In this document: positions 10,504-24,662 of the stretch, piece after piece | Layout of the letters: each line of letters opens with the position of its first letter | Numbering within the stretch: position 1 is the stretch's first letter | Assembly: GCA_000469685.2 (NCBI GenBank) | Contig: LS997567.1 | Location: 41,034,775-41,098,774 of the forward strand | Direction of reading: 5' to 3' | From: Haemonchus contortus | Taxonomy: Eukaryota; Nematoda; Chromadorea; Rhabditida; Trichostrongylidae | DNA: 64,000 nt | Notes under the pieces: generated by a model | The model's input: only the letters and a program-made list of their open reading frames with translations | Database searches by the model: none | What the model was told of the DNA's origin: nothing | Translations under genes and position numbers: made by a program

Positions 10504-13298
10504 AAGCCTTTAGAAGGGGTTAATCCTGGGTCCACCAAATGTCAGACGCGCTACAACAAGCCCTTCTTCACTCCTTAGTTCTAACCTTCAACCACAGATT
10601 CCGTGGTACTCGCAGTTCTTATGCCGTTTTTTTTTTTTGAAATTAAACATTTCTTTGAATTCTTTAACTTATTGTGAAGGTAAACATAGCGAGTGCATCA
10701 AAACACGACGGAAAGAGAACAGTTGTGTAAAAACGAACTGTGACGTGTAAACATTTTTCCTTGCAAACAAACTATTTTTATAAAACGAAAGGAGATTATC
10801 GAGGAGGCAAAGGGTTTCTATCGGAGCATGCTCTATCAGTGTGATTGCATACGTTGAGCGGAATCCTCAATAAACGGATTATGAGCAGGAAAGACTCGAC
10901 TACTTAACTGAAACGACTCTGAAGGCTGCCTTATTCATTCTATCTAGTAACCACAGTTACCAGTATTGGACCACAGTAAACTAATGGCAAAACAAACAAA
11001 ATCATCCGTACCAGATATATGGCAGAGATTTGTAGGGTTTTGGGCAGTTTATCAGCTTCTTGACGTTTTCGATAAGAAACATAAATTGAGGAGTGAAGAT
11101 GCGATAGTATCGCTTGCACAAGAGCAGGCACAACTGAGGTGAGAAGCTTATTCAAAGCAAAACTGTTGCCATGGTGACAACCAGTTTATAGTAATAGTAG
11201 CTGTAATATCATCCTCTTTTCGTAGTGACGAACTGAGCCATGCAGTTTTTGCGTGTGAGTACGACCCTTTTTGAGATGGAAATCCGCATAGGACAGAATT
11301 GATAAGGACGAGTTTCTTTCCTACTAGTATGCCACTCTCCCTCTGAGCCGTTTGAACCACTAATACCATTCGAAAGTGCATACTTCAGAGTTCATTGAAT
11401 TGCGTTAAAGGCCGCAAACCTGATCATGAAGGGTGCGACCACAAAAAACATCTGCCCCGAATCAATAAATTTCAAACCAAGCTCCTACAGTTATTCTCAT
11501 CATCGCGATCGATATCGTTTCAGACAGAAAAAATACGTTGTAATCGCACAGCAAACTGTACTAACATTACATAGCATTAGGATGTTGTTGGCTCCGGTAT
11601 CGAAAGCAAGATGAAGCATAAGTGACTAGGCTAAATATCAATTGATTGGTCAGGACGCGCCATCGCGGTCACCGTGCTCGCAGTGACCTCGGCTAGCCGT
11701 GTCGAGGTCGAGGCCCTTCGTTTTTTGCAGATTGAGGGGTGCAGAGCCCTTCAGCGATTAGTAGAGTGGGGCGCGCCCGCTGCGATCTAGTGGCGGCTCC
11801 TACTTACCCGTACCCATTGAGGAGTTCAAGAAGACTTTCGCGGTGCTTTGGCTAAATTGACAGTAACTCTCCTATTTTTAGCACAACGGGTAGCAAAAAC
11901 ACATTTCCAATGGAGGAGTAGGTGAAACCATCGCCAAAAATGCAGAGGTTATAAACTACAAAAACATTAAATCAAACTTACAGGTAACTTGAGCCCAAAT
12001 CAGAAATTTCTTAATAGGCTTCTATTTGAATAATTTGAATGCAATGCTGTTTGCGTTCCTCTACTTGGGAAGAAAGCAGGTTGTAAAGGTTGTAGAGGGT
12101 TTGTGACAGAACCGGAGCGTGCCACCGCAGCAGGCAATTGGTGATCCCTGGCATCCCTAAATCGGGGATGCCAGCGATCACCTCTTTGGGATTGCAAGGA
12201 AGAACGTTCGATTGAGATCCAAGCATTAAGATTTCATTGTTCTGTCGAATTACAGTACCTACATGGTAGGATATTGATCGAAAATCGTCTTTTTGCCCAC
12301 TTATGATGAGGTCTCGGGAGAATAAGGGAGTTTCGCAATCACCCCTTCAACACAATCGTTTATTGGCGGCTTTCCATTCAGGAACGGTTTCGGGAAGCAT
12401 TCGGCAAACGGATCGATATCGCCTTTTGGAACGAGAACGCATGAAAAAAAACTGGGAGGATCACAGAATTTGTAGAATTAGCTGTATTAATAAAGAAGAG
12501 TTCTCTGAATCGAACGATGCTCAGCTGTGAATTGGAGCGTCATTGGGAGAGTTTTTCAGCAACATCGATCTTTTGCCAGCAATGTTTTGAGCCATGCAAA
12601 TGCAACACTCCCGAAATGTTTTCCCAAAAAAGGAAATTATCGTTTCCGCTACGAATCACATGTGGACTGATAACAAATGCCAGATGAATTACGAGGAATG
12701 AAAATATTACGTCTGTGAAGGCCACTCGTAATAAAAGATAGCTGCCATCTTCGTAATTATTTTGGAAGTGCGGAGGGTGGAGGTAGGTGGTAGAGGTTCC
12801 CAGTGAGTGAATACTTTTTAGAAGGTAACTGGGACTTAATTAGAAGATTCAAAACCTAATTAGAAGTTAGTTTTTGTTTTGATTTGCAACCCATCAAAAT
12901 GGTTCCTAAATGAATCCGTTCATGTTCGGTGATATAGAAAGGGAACACTATGGGAACTATGGGAACATAACCTACAGCTCATCTACATCTGGACCTTCCA
13001 GTCGCCTCTTCTTGGCCCTATTGTCTACAGGATGGATTCACATGCTATGCCTCTGGGGCTAAAACACTACGAACACTCCGAAACGAGCGTCAGTATAATT
13101 GATAATATTTTAATATCCAAAACATGAACAACGGCCAATCGGGCTCTGGGTGGTCCGAGCAAATCAGGCTCTATTCTCTTATGATCGATTAATCGACGTA
13201 GGGCTTGAATGAGAGGAACAATGCACCTTATAAGGAGCTATCGTAAAACTTCAGATCATTTAGAACTAAAAAATCTATGGCCAATTCCAACAACTCAC
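10504..13298. other. Intergenic, GC-rich repeat-like block at 11640-11870, no supported gene
   Basis: AT-rich anonymous sequence with one sharp GC-rich island (about 11640-11870: 'gcgccatcgcggtcaccg', 'tgtcgaggtcgaggccc', 'gtggggcgcgcccgct'). Its composition resembles other repeats here more than an exon; no splice-consistent reading frame was found. I see nothing else supportable apart from the hairpin at 12140-12182. Confidence 0.4.
12140..12182. repeat. Short inverted repeat (18-bp arms)
   Basis: Arms GGTGATCCCTGGCATCCC (12140-12157) and its near-exact complement at 12165-12182 (one mismatch) surround a 7-nt loop. It could be the centre of a decayed MITE; the flanks match only weakly beyond the arms. 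No gene lies close by. Confidence 0.7.
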
Positions 13299-13440
13299 CG
13301 CAGGAAATTGGAACATTACGCAATTCAACCAGAGTTTTACAGAGCACTTCCAACATCGAACAGGTTATGGAAGGAGATTCAATTTTCACCGTCAGTAAAA
13401 TGACAAGAAAAAGAGGGACAAGGCAACACACGAAGAACAT
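13299..13440 (-). CDS. Candidate first exon of a secreted or membrane protein
   Basis: ATG at 13440 opens MFFVCCLVPLFLVILLTVKI, a good signal-peptide or anchor sequence, followed by a Cys-containing segment ending VELRNVPISCG at a strong GTGAGT donor (exon end 13299, phase 1). A second minus-strand GTGAGT donor with a similar flank is at 13567, after a frame reading WSFISDSPPY. I could not find phase-compatible downstream exons, so neither the product nor the gene's extent is known. It could be a gene remnant. Confidence 0.3.
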
Positions 13441-13567
13441 TCGAGAAAATCGTTAGCGAAAGGCCTACAACTCATACTTCCCCATTACTTGAGCCTGAAA
13501 CTAAAAGAACATGGTATCGAAGAGTGATAAAGTGGTTTGTGGCAATACTCAGCAGTAGCAACTCACC

Positions 13568-16500
13568 GTAGGGAGGTGAATCGCTGATGAAGCTCCATTT
13601 TTCTTTGACAACGTCAGATTTCAGAAGAGATAGCAGACAGAATTGGTTGATAGTATTTAATAGAATCGTATTTGAGAGAAAGAAGCTTTTTCAATGATAA
13701 ATTTAACAAAGAAATGTTTCTTGAAGAGAAAATGAACCAGAAAACGACAAAAATGATGTCCTTCAAAAGACGACGAAACTAGTTCAAGAGTTACACCAGA
13801 CAATCGGTGGACGACTGCGCTATGACATCGACAGTAGCCGAAAAAAAAACGTGACGATAGACGCGGCATCTCCCAAAGGCGCTCGCTTAGGACACATCTT
13901 TGTTAGTCACATTTACTTAAATAGGAAGAAATTCGATCCAGGTAAAATCTCTCTTTTTTCAAAGGGAAATCAGAGGGTTATTCGTAAGAAAAGAGATGAC
14001 TTCGAAAAGGCCGACACCCCGCCCTTCCTCTCACCCCCAAGCCATGAAAACGCTTTTTTACCGAAATTATCGCTTAATTCGAATGGGTTTTCGTACGCAT
14101 CCAAAAAGCCGGCATTCAAAAAGAAAACGTAAGTTCAGAAGTCAATGAGAATCCTCGAGAGCGTGTATGTCGCAGCTGTTCGCGTGAGATAATCGCTATG
14201 CTGACATAGTATTTTGAAGCGGGAAAAAAAGTCCAACAAGCACGTAGATAAACATGCATAACAATCAGCACTAAAAATGACCATAATATGAAAGCAGGAA
14301 ATCAGTCTGAAAAGCAAGCATGTTCGTATAATCGATATGCAAAATTGGCAATAAAATCCAATTTGGTGGGTGTTTCCTAGTGCCTAAAAACGACGCTTGG
14401 CTCATGCCAAAACGCTGATCGATTGAAGTTTGCCAAAATAAAAATCGTCCAAACAAAAAATAGCGTGGGACTCTGGTGCTATACTGGATTGCTTGGGCTT
14501 ACTTATGACTCAATTGTCACCTCAGGTTTACTAAGTAAGTAAAATAAGTATGGTTTTAACATGTTCGGAAGGTTTCATGTAGAGGACGCCTCCAGCATTC
14601 AACGGTGTATGTCACCGCACATTTCCATGTGACACAATGTTGCAAAACAACGTAAGTACATCGATCAACGTGCGCTCCACTCCTTCGCCCACGAATTCGC
14701 TTTCGTTTCCCCGTTTGTCAGCAGTTACAATGTGGGCACACACACACAAACCCACCCACACCGTGTATCGACTAGTTTTCGACAAGGTAGATCAGAGACG
14801 CGTTGTATACACGCCAATCAATAATCCATGCACCTTATACATGTGTACGATAGTAACGAGCCACACAAAGAAAAGCTCAGTTTATCTCGAAAAGCCGTCA
14901 GAAATCTGCTATGGTAAACAATAAATTTGCATAATAATAAATGTATAAATAAATAATTTACAGCTTCATCGATTCCTACAGATGCAGCGTCTTTTCAAAT
15001 CAGAATATGGTTCGTGGTTCAGAATATCGTTTTTAAGTCTAGTTATACCCTGTGAATAATAGTCAACATGGGAATCGAACGCCTTTAATTACACTCTAAC
15101 ATAAATAGTACACAGTGGTATAAACAAGAAGTACAACAGCTTTTTACAGGCCGTGCAACTGAAAACAATCACGGGTTTCCTGTGAAAAATCCTTCATTTT
15201 CAATGTCATTTGAAACAGTATGGATGAATAGATGATATTTATAAAGGGCAACGATCTCTTGACTATAATAGCGTCGCTAAAACACAATTGCAAGAATTCA
15301 GATTGCCTTGGTTGTATAGGCCGAAACACCTTTGCTGATTCAGTGTTCAAGCCATTTCCGACGTTGCCCTACACAGCTAATGGATGCTATGTAAATCGCG
15401 CCGGTCCCTACTTTAGCAAGGACGTCTAAATATCAAACATGCCGTTTCCCGTTAAACAATTAGTAGAGGATTCAAGAAGTATGAACTGTAGGACCCCAAC
15501 ACTTACATTTTTTATTATAAGTTTTAAACAACTGATATATTTACTGAACACTTGAAAAATCAGAGGTTTTCAACTAAAAAAAATATTATTGGCATCCAAA
15601 AATCCTTGCGAGTACGACACACCCAGTTACCTGAGGCGCGGTTCTGATTGGAGGATAGGACCCGGAGGGGGGCATCTATGATTGGTGGGTGGCAGCGATT
15701 ACCAATAGCAGTCCGACTTATCTGTTTCCTGTGTCTGCTAGTAAGGTATGTTTACAGAAATCATTTGTGAGATGGTTAAACATTCCCACACATTTTACCG
15801 CTTTGAATGAGCTAACTCGAATTGAGGATTGGGAATGATCAACAAAGGAAGAAGGTGAAATTGCAAATCCCGTGACCAACAGAATTGCAAATAGTCTCAG
15901 AGAATGGGTCTGAGTTTGCTCGGGTCGCAGCTGAAACCAGACATTATCCCTAAACGAAACACTCTCACGGTATTCCCGCAGCCCTATTGTTGACGGGGAA
16001 AAGCCCCCTTTATGTCCTCACGCTCTGCACATCAACACCTACTGGTCCCACCTCGAAGCTGCCTACGTGGATGTTCTGTTCCCGTGTTATCCCCTCACTG
16101 ACCCTAAAAACCAATGATTGACGGATTCCGCAACATGACAAAACTAGTTTGGGGATTTGGTCTCAGTTCTAGAGGAGCTGATGACCATTCTGAAGAAGAA
16201 AGGAAAATTCTGAGGCAAATATTTTTTCTGCAGTGTCAAAGTCGAAGGAGTGAGCCCCTTTTTCTAACCGCAATTAATTATGCAATGAAAAGAGTGGTGA
16301 TCATAGCGGCATCCCTTTCTTTCACAAAAACCCTGAGTCGGACTCAATTGTAAGGCTCGAAAGCAATTGCTAGAGTTTTTCGTTCAGCCAGACGGCCATA
16401 AAGGAGAGCTTAAACGAATGTGAGAAAATGACTGAGCATTGGTCCACTAACTGAGTCATGAATCAACAATGGCCAGGGAAATATTTTCTCATTTATTATA

Positions 16501-19026
16501 AAATAAATGGGATGAAATAAAATATTCGAAGATTGCGAGAATGGGATAACAAAATCAATAAAATCAGCTACTGAAAGTTGAGAGAGGCCAGCAGCCACCT
16601 TCAACTGGAATCTATAATACTGATGGTGAGCCATGCATTCGGCTTCTATCAAGAATCGAGGAACAACGCAAAGATGAACCTGCAATGCAACAATGTTGGT
16701 TGACGCTTGAAACATGTGCACAAGTTTATCCCTAACGAAGGAGTTTAAATTGGTGAAAGGTTGAGACCCTGTTTGTGAAGGGTCCTGTCGGGTCCCAAGC
16801 AACCACGTCCGGCTTCCATTAACAGCGATTTGCCAGGGAAGTGATGGACGCTCACCTCTACCGTACCGATCAAATCTGTCAGAGAAAAAAGAAACTTCAA
16901 AAGCACATGATCAACTGGCGGAAATATGTGGACTCTTGGACCCATTAAGTCCCCTTTTGCCGTGCCCACTGCAGCAGCAAGCTAGACTGCACATTACAGG
17001 GCCATTTAGGAACGCATTCAATGTGTCCCAAAGAGAGGCCTGAAAAACCAAGTAAACTAGGCAATATCTAGCCCACACAGTCATTCCTTCTTGCTTATAC
17101 ACTATTGAATTAAACGTAATGGCCCCATATGTATCCAAGTTCTGAAGAGCCCGAAATCGTAATTGACTTTGGCGAGTCTTTTCCTACCGCAGATGACCAC
17201 TGTTTTCAAGAAAAAAAAAAAAGGTGTCCTACAAGTAATGGGCTGCTACAAACGTCAATTTTCGATGAATTCATTCCTAACCTGGCGAATGGTGTGTGAA
17301 TGTAAAGAATCGCGGAAGTACTTCATTAGAAAAACCAGCGTTTCCAAAAAGGTGAGCGAGCCAAAGAGAGAATCGTCTGACTTTTTTTAAGTAACTACAA
17401 CCAGGGGAAATTTTAGTCTATCTCACAACGTTAACACATTGTAAGTAGCATACGGTAAATAGACGCTGGAGGTATCGGAAATCGGAAGAAAATGGTGACA
17501 CGATGCGAAATACAAACAACCAAAGAAAATCAAAGAATGATTGTCCTCTGAAATTGCACGTAAAGAGGGAGTGAGAGGAAAAAGTATGAAAACCATCCCA
17601 CTTCAAGGGCGTGGGATTCGGAGCGGACTGCCAAAAAACTACGTACGAATTCGTGTAATAATGGTGAGTTTACTGAAGATGGCACGGGGCGCGACCTGTA
17701 GGAAAAACAAGTGTGGGAGGTCGTTTATGGTGAGGCACATTCAAAGCCTATGTAAATACGTAGGGACGCTGTTTGTGCAGTGAAGCCTATATATTGACGT
17801 CTTTTTAAGCCGATAAACGTCAAGCTGAAGGAGAAAAAAGCGGAACTTGTTTACTAATGAACTGCTAACTGAAACGTTGGTGAACCTAGCCACCAATTGG
17901 TTAAATGAAAAGTGAAGAAATCTTTTTTTTTTCTCGAAGAAAATTTGAAAGCTGTTGAAAGCTGGAACATGTTGGCTTTATAAAAGAAATTCTCGTGATT
18001 ATGATAGCATTATAAGAGGGTATAATGCCGAAATATGGGAATGGAAAACCATAAAAAAAATTATGGCCATTTAAAAAAGAACGCTTCTGTGTAGCATTTA
18101 TGGCAGCGTCGATGCCGAAACGAAAGCGAGCACGACTTTATCGAGGCAAGTGTGAAGGGTGAGCACGGATTAATCCTCCCAGTTGAAGATTTTCACTGAT
18201 AATGCTAATCATGCTAGAAATCAATGCAGTCACATGCAAAATAACTGGATATGTGATATTGATGCGGCATATACGAGGAAAATCGATAACCCCTCCACCC
18301 AACGTGTGCGGAGGAGATAATTGAGGAGTGCCTGGACAGCTTGACAAGAAACATCGAATTATTCGCGTTTGACAGGAAATATTTCAACAAACTCAACACA
18401 TAAATTGTCACGGGGTGAGGAAAAGATGAGGGAAAATCGAGGTAGAAGCCAGGAGTTTTCAGTTGGGACAGCGAAATGAAAGATAGCGCGCAGACACTGC
18501 CGCTTGAGAGACCGGTTTGCGGGGGTGGATAGCGATGGAGCAGTAGCAGCAGCTGATTTGCAAAACCCACTAGCGCCTTCACTGTTGTCGCCGTGAATTA
18601 GGCCCCGAAAGTGCTGCCCCCCCCCCCGATAGCTGAGCAGCAGCAGCAGCAGTAGCGACGCCGTAGGGTGCACAGTGGGTGGTCTAGCGGTATGCATCAG
18701 ATTGTCGGCGGAAAAACCCTTTGTCGCGTTTGAAACCACTCCCCACCTGAGTCAGTGCAGGGAATACCACCACCACCACCACCTGTCTGTGCGAGGTCAT
18801 CAAACTACTTTACTCGCGCGTGAAGAGCGCTCACGTTAACGATGTCTTTACAATGGAGGAAAAACATTTCTGGAAGCATGTGAAGTTTTGCTGTGTAGAA
18901 CCGACAGCCACCCGTCCATAAATGGCTAGAGGACCGGACAAAAGACCTCCGTCTACGGAGCGAACGGTGATAGACATTGTCCCACACTGCTGATGCTGTG
19001 CAATCATTTCCACGAAAATAAACAGG
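13568..19026. other. Long stretch without a supported gene
   Basis: Open frames here are mostly AT-rich and lack splice-consistent neighbours. The longest, minus strand 16802-16410 (130 codons), has no ATG start and no recognised motif. A segment at 15610-15740 and one at 15960-16090 are GC-richer and look like repeat fragments. Simple repeats occur at 18617-18783. Confidence 0.4.
18617..18783 (+). repeat. Cluster of simple repeats: poly-C, (CAG)5, (ACC)6
   Basis: C11 at 18617-18627, CAG x5 at 18638-18652 and ACC x6 at 18766-18783, in a locally GC-rich stretch. No exon could be tied to them. Confidence 0.85.
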
Positions 19027-19500
19027 TCATTCGGGCAATGACAGGTGCTTAAACGAGCTGGTAATAAAAAAAATCGTCAATAAAATCGGAACGAGGGAAA
19101 CAGAAGCATCACGGTCGATGCTCAGAAGCACAACAAGCTTTTCGGCTAGGGGGGACCACGCCAAAGACAACTGAGAACACTGGGGTTCTTCTGATATTTG
19201 ACAGAACGGTTCACTTTTTCCATCTGTAAGTGACACCAGTTGATGGATGCTTTCTTGTTTTATCAGTGCAGACACACGTACTGATATAAGAAGGCCAAGA
19301 AGTACAAAGCGCTCAGAATACAAAAAAAAACAAACTTATGATCCCAGATCAAGAACTATCCAGGTATTGAACAAATTGCAAGTTATTTTTAAAAAGGCGA
19401 GTAAATAAATACCAGTAATACAAAAAAACTACTCACGTTTCTTCTTTGAAAGCTCAACTGGGTCCAGTGCGTTAATGATTACATCGTTGTTGCCATCCAT
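19027..19500 (-). CDS. Candidate two-exon gene, product unknown
   Basis: Exon 1 (19500-19437) reads MDGNNDVIINALDPVELSKKK and ends at a consensus GTGAGT donor in phase 1. An acceptor after 'ccttcttatatcag' starts exon 2 at 19280 in the matching phase and runs to TGA at 19027, giving 105 aa. Exon 2 has a beta-propeller-like stretch (QLSLAWSPLAEKLVVLLSID) and a hydrophobic C-terminus. I do not recognise the protein. Exon 1 is fairly convincing; exon 2 may instead splice onward inside the SLVP segment, making this only the N-terminus of a larger gene. A miRNA-like hairpin lies 47 bp upstream of the ATG. Confidence 0.4.
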
Positions 19501-19546
19501 TTGTTAAAATAAGTTATTTAAAACCCTAGTTTACCTATTTACTTTT

Positions 19547-19604
19547 GCATAGGCCCTACTTCGTCCAAGTTCTTATCAAATCATGGACGAAATGGGGCCT
19601 ATGC
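19547..19604. other. 58-nt near-perfect hairpin (pre-miRNA-like or MITE core)
   Basis: Arms 19547-19567 (GCATAGGCCCTACTTCGTCC plus A) and 19584-19604 pair over 21 positions with one C-A mismatch and one T-G wobble; the loop is 16 nt. Size and pairing fit a short miRNA precursor, but a decayed palindromic repeat would look the same. It sits 47 bp upstream of a candidate minus-strand start codon at 19500. Confidence 0.55.
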
Positions 19605-19609
19605 GCCTA

Positions 19610-22600
19610 AACATCAGGCGGCCTGGTTCAAATGTTGGCGTGGTGCCAACAGCCTCTACTACCTCCCACGTCGCGTACACCCTCGTACAATCATTCTAGC
19701 AGCCATTTCAACTTGCCTATAAAGTAAGATTAGGTTTTTGCTCGTTCACTGGCAATTTTACTTGTTGAGTTCCACTAAAGCCTCCATAAAAAACGTGATT
19801 TTATTCTGTTCTTGCAATCACTTCAATAGAGCCGGAACACTTAATAGAACTTCCGATGGGTTGCTACTGCTTGAAGATGACTCATAAAAAAGCTTTCATC
19901 ACTGAGGGTGTCGACATTCTGCTCAACTCCATATGGCTACCACTTTTTCATGCCTTTTTAGCTGGTCTCTGCAAAAAAAATTCAAAATTAAAAAAAGTTA
20001 CCGACCTAATTTGAGCAATTTCTCTCTTCATTTTTGTTGGATGATAATCTCAGTGGTGACCTTGAAGCCTGTATATTCAATCCTGAAATCAGTATGTTCA
20101 CGAAGAAAAATTGGTGGCTCTCTGTGACCTACATTTACTTAGTACACATGGATGTATTTTGATCATTTCACAGTAATCAATGTTTACAGTTGGGAACCAG
20201 CTTTACATTTCCGCCATAAAAAGGGAATTAGAGGAAGGGGAGCCTCATATTGCTTTTAATGAGATGTATTAGAGATATGTGGGCGTGTTCTCTAGAGGGA
20301 TGGTTCTAAAGAGGGCTATCATGAGTGAGCATAAGGATGTCCCAGAGGGCCACATACGCCTTCGGGCATGCTCTTCGTCAGGCCCTTTCATGCAGCCGAG
20401 TACACATCGCAGTCGATGCAGACTGAACATGACTGTTGCAAATTCGATCTGTGGCCCCGAGCCCATCATCTCCGGGATTCCTTTCATCGTGGGCAATCCT
20501 GTCAAATCGGAACGGCGCCTTCTTTATAGGATAATTGGAGACGCCCCTCGACCACATGGCCCTCATCCCCCAGCCCCCCTCTTTGCCTTCTCACCGTCCG
20601 TCAGCCCGATACCACCACCCTCACACCCTCTCCACCCTGTCTTCCTATCCTCCTCGAATCGATACCGCGACCTCACCGATTGTATGCAAATCACGCACTC
20701 ATTGACTCACACCCACCTATTGTCTAAGATCATTCGATGTTTTGTATGTCATCTCCTTTATTACTACGTAGTAGAACTGAAGACCACATTGGAACTTGTA
20801 GTCGAATTCGAAATGATTTCCTTCTTGATCATCAACTACTTTAAAAAGAAGTTCACTATTTTTTTTTCACAATCCTATCGGACATGGCTGCACAATTGTT
20901 ACTTTACTGCTTAAGTTCTTTTTGGAGTTATGCACTGGAACGGCGTTTGTAAATTGTTTCCAAACACTACTCCCGGACGTACATGGTAAGGTGAATTGTC
21001 AGCTACTACTATTAACTCTGCATTTCGAGTAAATTCATTTATAGTCTTTAAAACAGACGTCTATGGTTGAAATTGATTTGGGTGTACTGAAGAATAAACG
21101 AGAAATGTGAAGTGAATATGAAAGTGATGTTTCGGTTTTCGATTTCCGACTTCCTTATTTCGTAATCTCAAGAAATTCTCTTAACTAGACATTTTTGGCC
21201 CGTTCGATGAATATTCACTTTTTGATTTTCGTTTCTATGATTCCTATTTTCTATGACATTTTCCATGGTTGATTTCCTGGATTTTTTTCTTGCTTACAAC
21301 TCTCTACATTTTGAAGTGATGACCTATTAATAGTTAGGAATCTCCTAGAAGCTATGCCTAAATCCCTATGAGTTTCCTATTTCATTTGAACTTCCCACGA
21401 TCAAATTAAACTACGTCAAAGGTTCCGCTCTCAAACAGCCTTTATCGTCTCCCGATTTTCCTTCCACCGCCCTCTTTTCTCATTTTGCCGATTAGACGGC
21501 GTTCAAGTGGAAATTTATGGGAATTAAAGTGGCCTTTTAGTAGGAGAATTGTCCCAACAGAGTACATGATCAATATCTCGAAGAATAATGGCCTACTATT
21601 AAGCAAGTGTTGCTCAAAAGTGCAGCACATGTTTGAGGAGTTACGAGATCCTTCCGCTCTAGCCAAACGCCTCTTCCTCACACCCTACAATGGGCCCTAT
21701 TAATGCCTCGAAGGCTATTTCTGCTGAGGGAAATGAGCGTCCGGAATGGACGTAATTAGAGTACGCTTGTTTTAGATTGAGTCAGGTCATTTTGGCGTCC
21801 TATGTGGAATCGATCTGTTTTCGAGATAGTAGAGTAGATGCCAACCTCAGAAATATTATATACCAGTTCCACTTTACTGCTTAACACATATAGCATTCCT
21901 TTCGGTGTACCGTTGGTAAAAAAAACTTCGTTCATTTTTAAGATAATATGTGCTAAAAACTTCTGGAACAAGTTTTGCGATTGTTTCGTTGTTTGAATTA
22001 TCCTTAGAACTACTGTGACTGACTATCAATACTAGTAATAGAACACTATAATTATTATGATGTTATGATATTGGTATTTGTAAGCCTCAAAAGTTTGTTT
22101 CAAGATGCGAATATTTGTGAGTTCAACATCTCCTGATATTTGCCTTCCTCAGAAGCCAGGACGGGCACTTTTCGTATTTTTCTTGTCAGTACTGGCCTTA
22201 TTTGAAGTAATTTTTATATATTTTTCCATACCTTACGTATGAATTACTGTTTTGCTTGATTCGGGGCTCAAACGATCGCTTTTAAGTAGTTTGATCCTGA
22301 CGAGACTTACTTTTCTCAGTTTAACTCGAAGTTTAAATAATTTGACAAACTGCAAGTCGGTCTTTAGCATTATGAAGACCCCATAGTTCCCCTGTTTTTG
22401 AAAAAAAGAAAGTTTAATGGAAGTTTGATAAGTATTTTGTAGAAGACACCGTTGTAGACCTTTTGAACCTAATGCTTGGGGATTGTATGTGAAACAGAGG
22501 GGATGGGATAGTGGAAAGTAAAGCCATTGCTGTGCCCTTAGTCCGGAGTTTGTATCCGGAATCAAAGCCTGCTTAGGCCAAACAAGCCTGAACGGGTTTG

Positions 22601-24662
22601 GTACCAGGATTCAGTGCAAGGCTTAACTGTTCGGAACCCACGGTTGGTAGGAGGCTTGTCAAGCAAGATTAAAGCAGTGTGACGTTCACTTAGGGATTTG
22701 TTCACCAAACACTTTATCCTTTTGTCCTATCATCGTCTGTCTGTTTCCTCAAATATCTTTCCTTCAATATTTCTTTTTCCCGGTCACTTGCAAGAAAAAT
22801 AGCCCGAAGTTCACTATCAGTTTTTGAATGCTTTTTGTTAAAGAATGCCTCCATTTGCCAGAGAGATCTGATACTCGCTTCATTCCAATGCCAACCATTG
22901 GAAATGTTCGTTCCCTCCTTTTATCTCTATTTATTCTACACGTAGATAACTTTTTTTGAAAACAGGTATGTCCACCCCCGCTGCATAGATTTATGTTTTT
23001 TTAAATGTAAGTGACGTATTTGAGATGAAGGGAGACCACCCATTGCAACCACTGAACTCTACCCACGGACATCCGTCTGCTTTTATTGGCTTTAGCACAA
23101 TGGGCCATTTTTAGGATTGATCTCATATTTTTCGAACTCACGTGCTCTGCTTAAACCATTTTACCCTTTTTGAAAGCTCAACCTCTTACTTTTGAACTTC
23201 AATTTAAACACTATGTACGATCCACACGGTCCGTTTATTCCTCGCTATAGTTATACTACAAAATTTCCAGTTTCCGCTGAAACTTTTGGGTCTATTTTAT
23301 ATTCTAGTCTTCATTTTCCAATGAAAGACCTCGGTGTTACTAATAAACACTTAAAAAGTGTTAATTAAGTTCAGGAGGGGATTGAGAGTGAGGAGCTCCC
23401 CGAGGATGAGAAGAGACTGGGATCTTTCATTGGAAAATCTCCTCATCTAGCCAGTACTAGAGTTTCTTCTTGAGTGGCAAAGAGCCGTGCTCCTAATTAC
23501 TTTTCATGTGCCTGAATTTCCTGTTTTATTAACAGGTACTTTAATTTTCATGGCATACATCGTAGAAATATATTAATATTCGCATATATCATTGACTGGA
23601 CATTGTAATGAATTAATTATTTTAATCTACCTTGCCTCTCCGTTCAGTGCAGTGTCATAGTTTAAGATGAGCTCTGGTCAGTACGTAGATGCTAAGATTG
23701 ATTAGGATTTTCTATTAATGTTTATGGCTTCGGTTATGGGTTTCGTAACAAGTATTACTGAGCAGCTGTGGCCTTTGATCTGAATGGCGATCTTAGATCG
23801 CATGAATGGCGTGGACACTACATGCATTCATGATGCTTATTCACTAGTTCACCCAGCTCGCAGCATCGGTTACTACTTACTTGAATGTTTCTTCTTACAG
23901 TATGAGTAGACCTGTTACTAAATTACTTATTACTAGTAACGCAGAGAATTTAGTTTTATCACTTATTTCTTGTTCTTTTGTCAACATTGAAGCGTTTCTC
24001 ATTGTGTCATTTTTACTATTATTCAACTTCTATTTTACTTCGATTATTGACTTGATTTTTAATTGTTTTATCAATTTGTTGGTTATCGTGTTGCTTCTGA
24101 ATGCTCCACTGATCTGAACTCATTTATTTTATCGTGTTCACTTCATCCGGTCAAGGTTACTTAAGGGTAATATTCTTTGACTCTTCAACCAGTGTTTCAG
24201 GAAAATCAATACTTCGCGTTCTTATCAATACCAGTTACTGGATAATGATAATTGAGGCAATTCAGTAGAAGGACTTGTGGGGAATGTGATTCCCCACGCC
24301 CAGAAAGTTTTCTGTTGTCAGCGATCAATAAGCGTCGTTTGCATTACATATACAGGTGGTATCAAGGACATGTTGCAAAGAATCTCACTCTGTCATCGAA
24401 GTGAACCTAATGACACCATATTTTTCGCAATAAATTCCAGTTATTTTGTCTCGATGTATTTTCGCATGTTTCGCATTTCTGGACACCGCTTAATGGAGTT
24501 TCTGCCAGTCAAAGGCTTTCACAAAGTCCTTCTCATCTGAATATCCCTCTCATCTCAGTTGTTCGTCAAGGGTCATTAACCTCGCTAATAATTTCCTTCC
24601 GTACCATCTAGTTGTTTAATCTTACCGAAAAAAATAAAACGTAATTCCAGAAACTTGACAGT
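19610..24662. other. Upstream region of the Vang gene, no supported gene
   Basis: Low-GC sequence with many short open frames but no splice-linked coding exons. A GC-richer segment at about 20270-20560 is open on both strands, which suggests composition or a repeat, not a gene; the 211-codon plus-strand frame at 20279 has no ATG start and no motif. Regulatory elements of vang-1 may lie in the right-hand part but none can be pointed to. Confidence 0.4.

Noticed and set aside
16410..16802. Minus-strand 130-codon open frame
   Set aside because: Non-ATG start, no recognised motif, possible internal splice sites but no phase-consistent exon chain.
20279..20914. Long plus-strand open frame (211 codons)
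   Set aside because: It starts at GTG with no ATG, the minus strand is also open in the first part, the last part is AT-rich, and no motif or splice-consistent neighbour is present.
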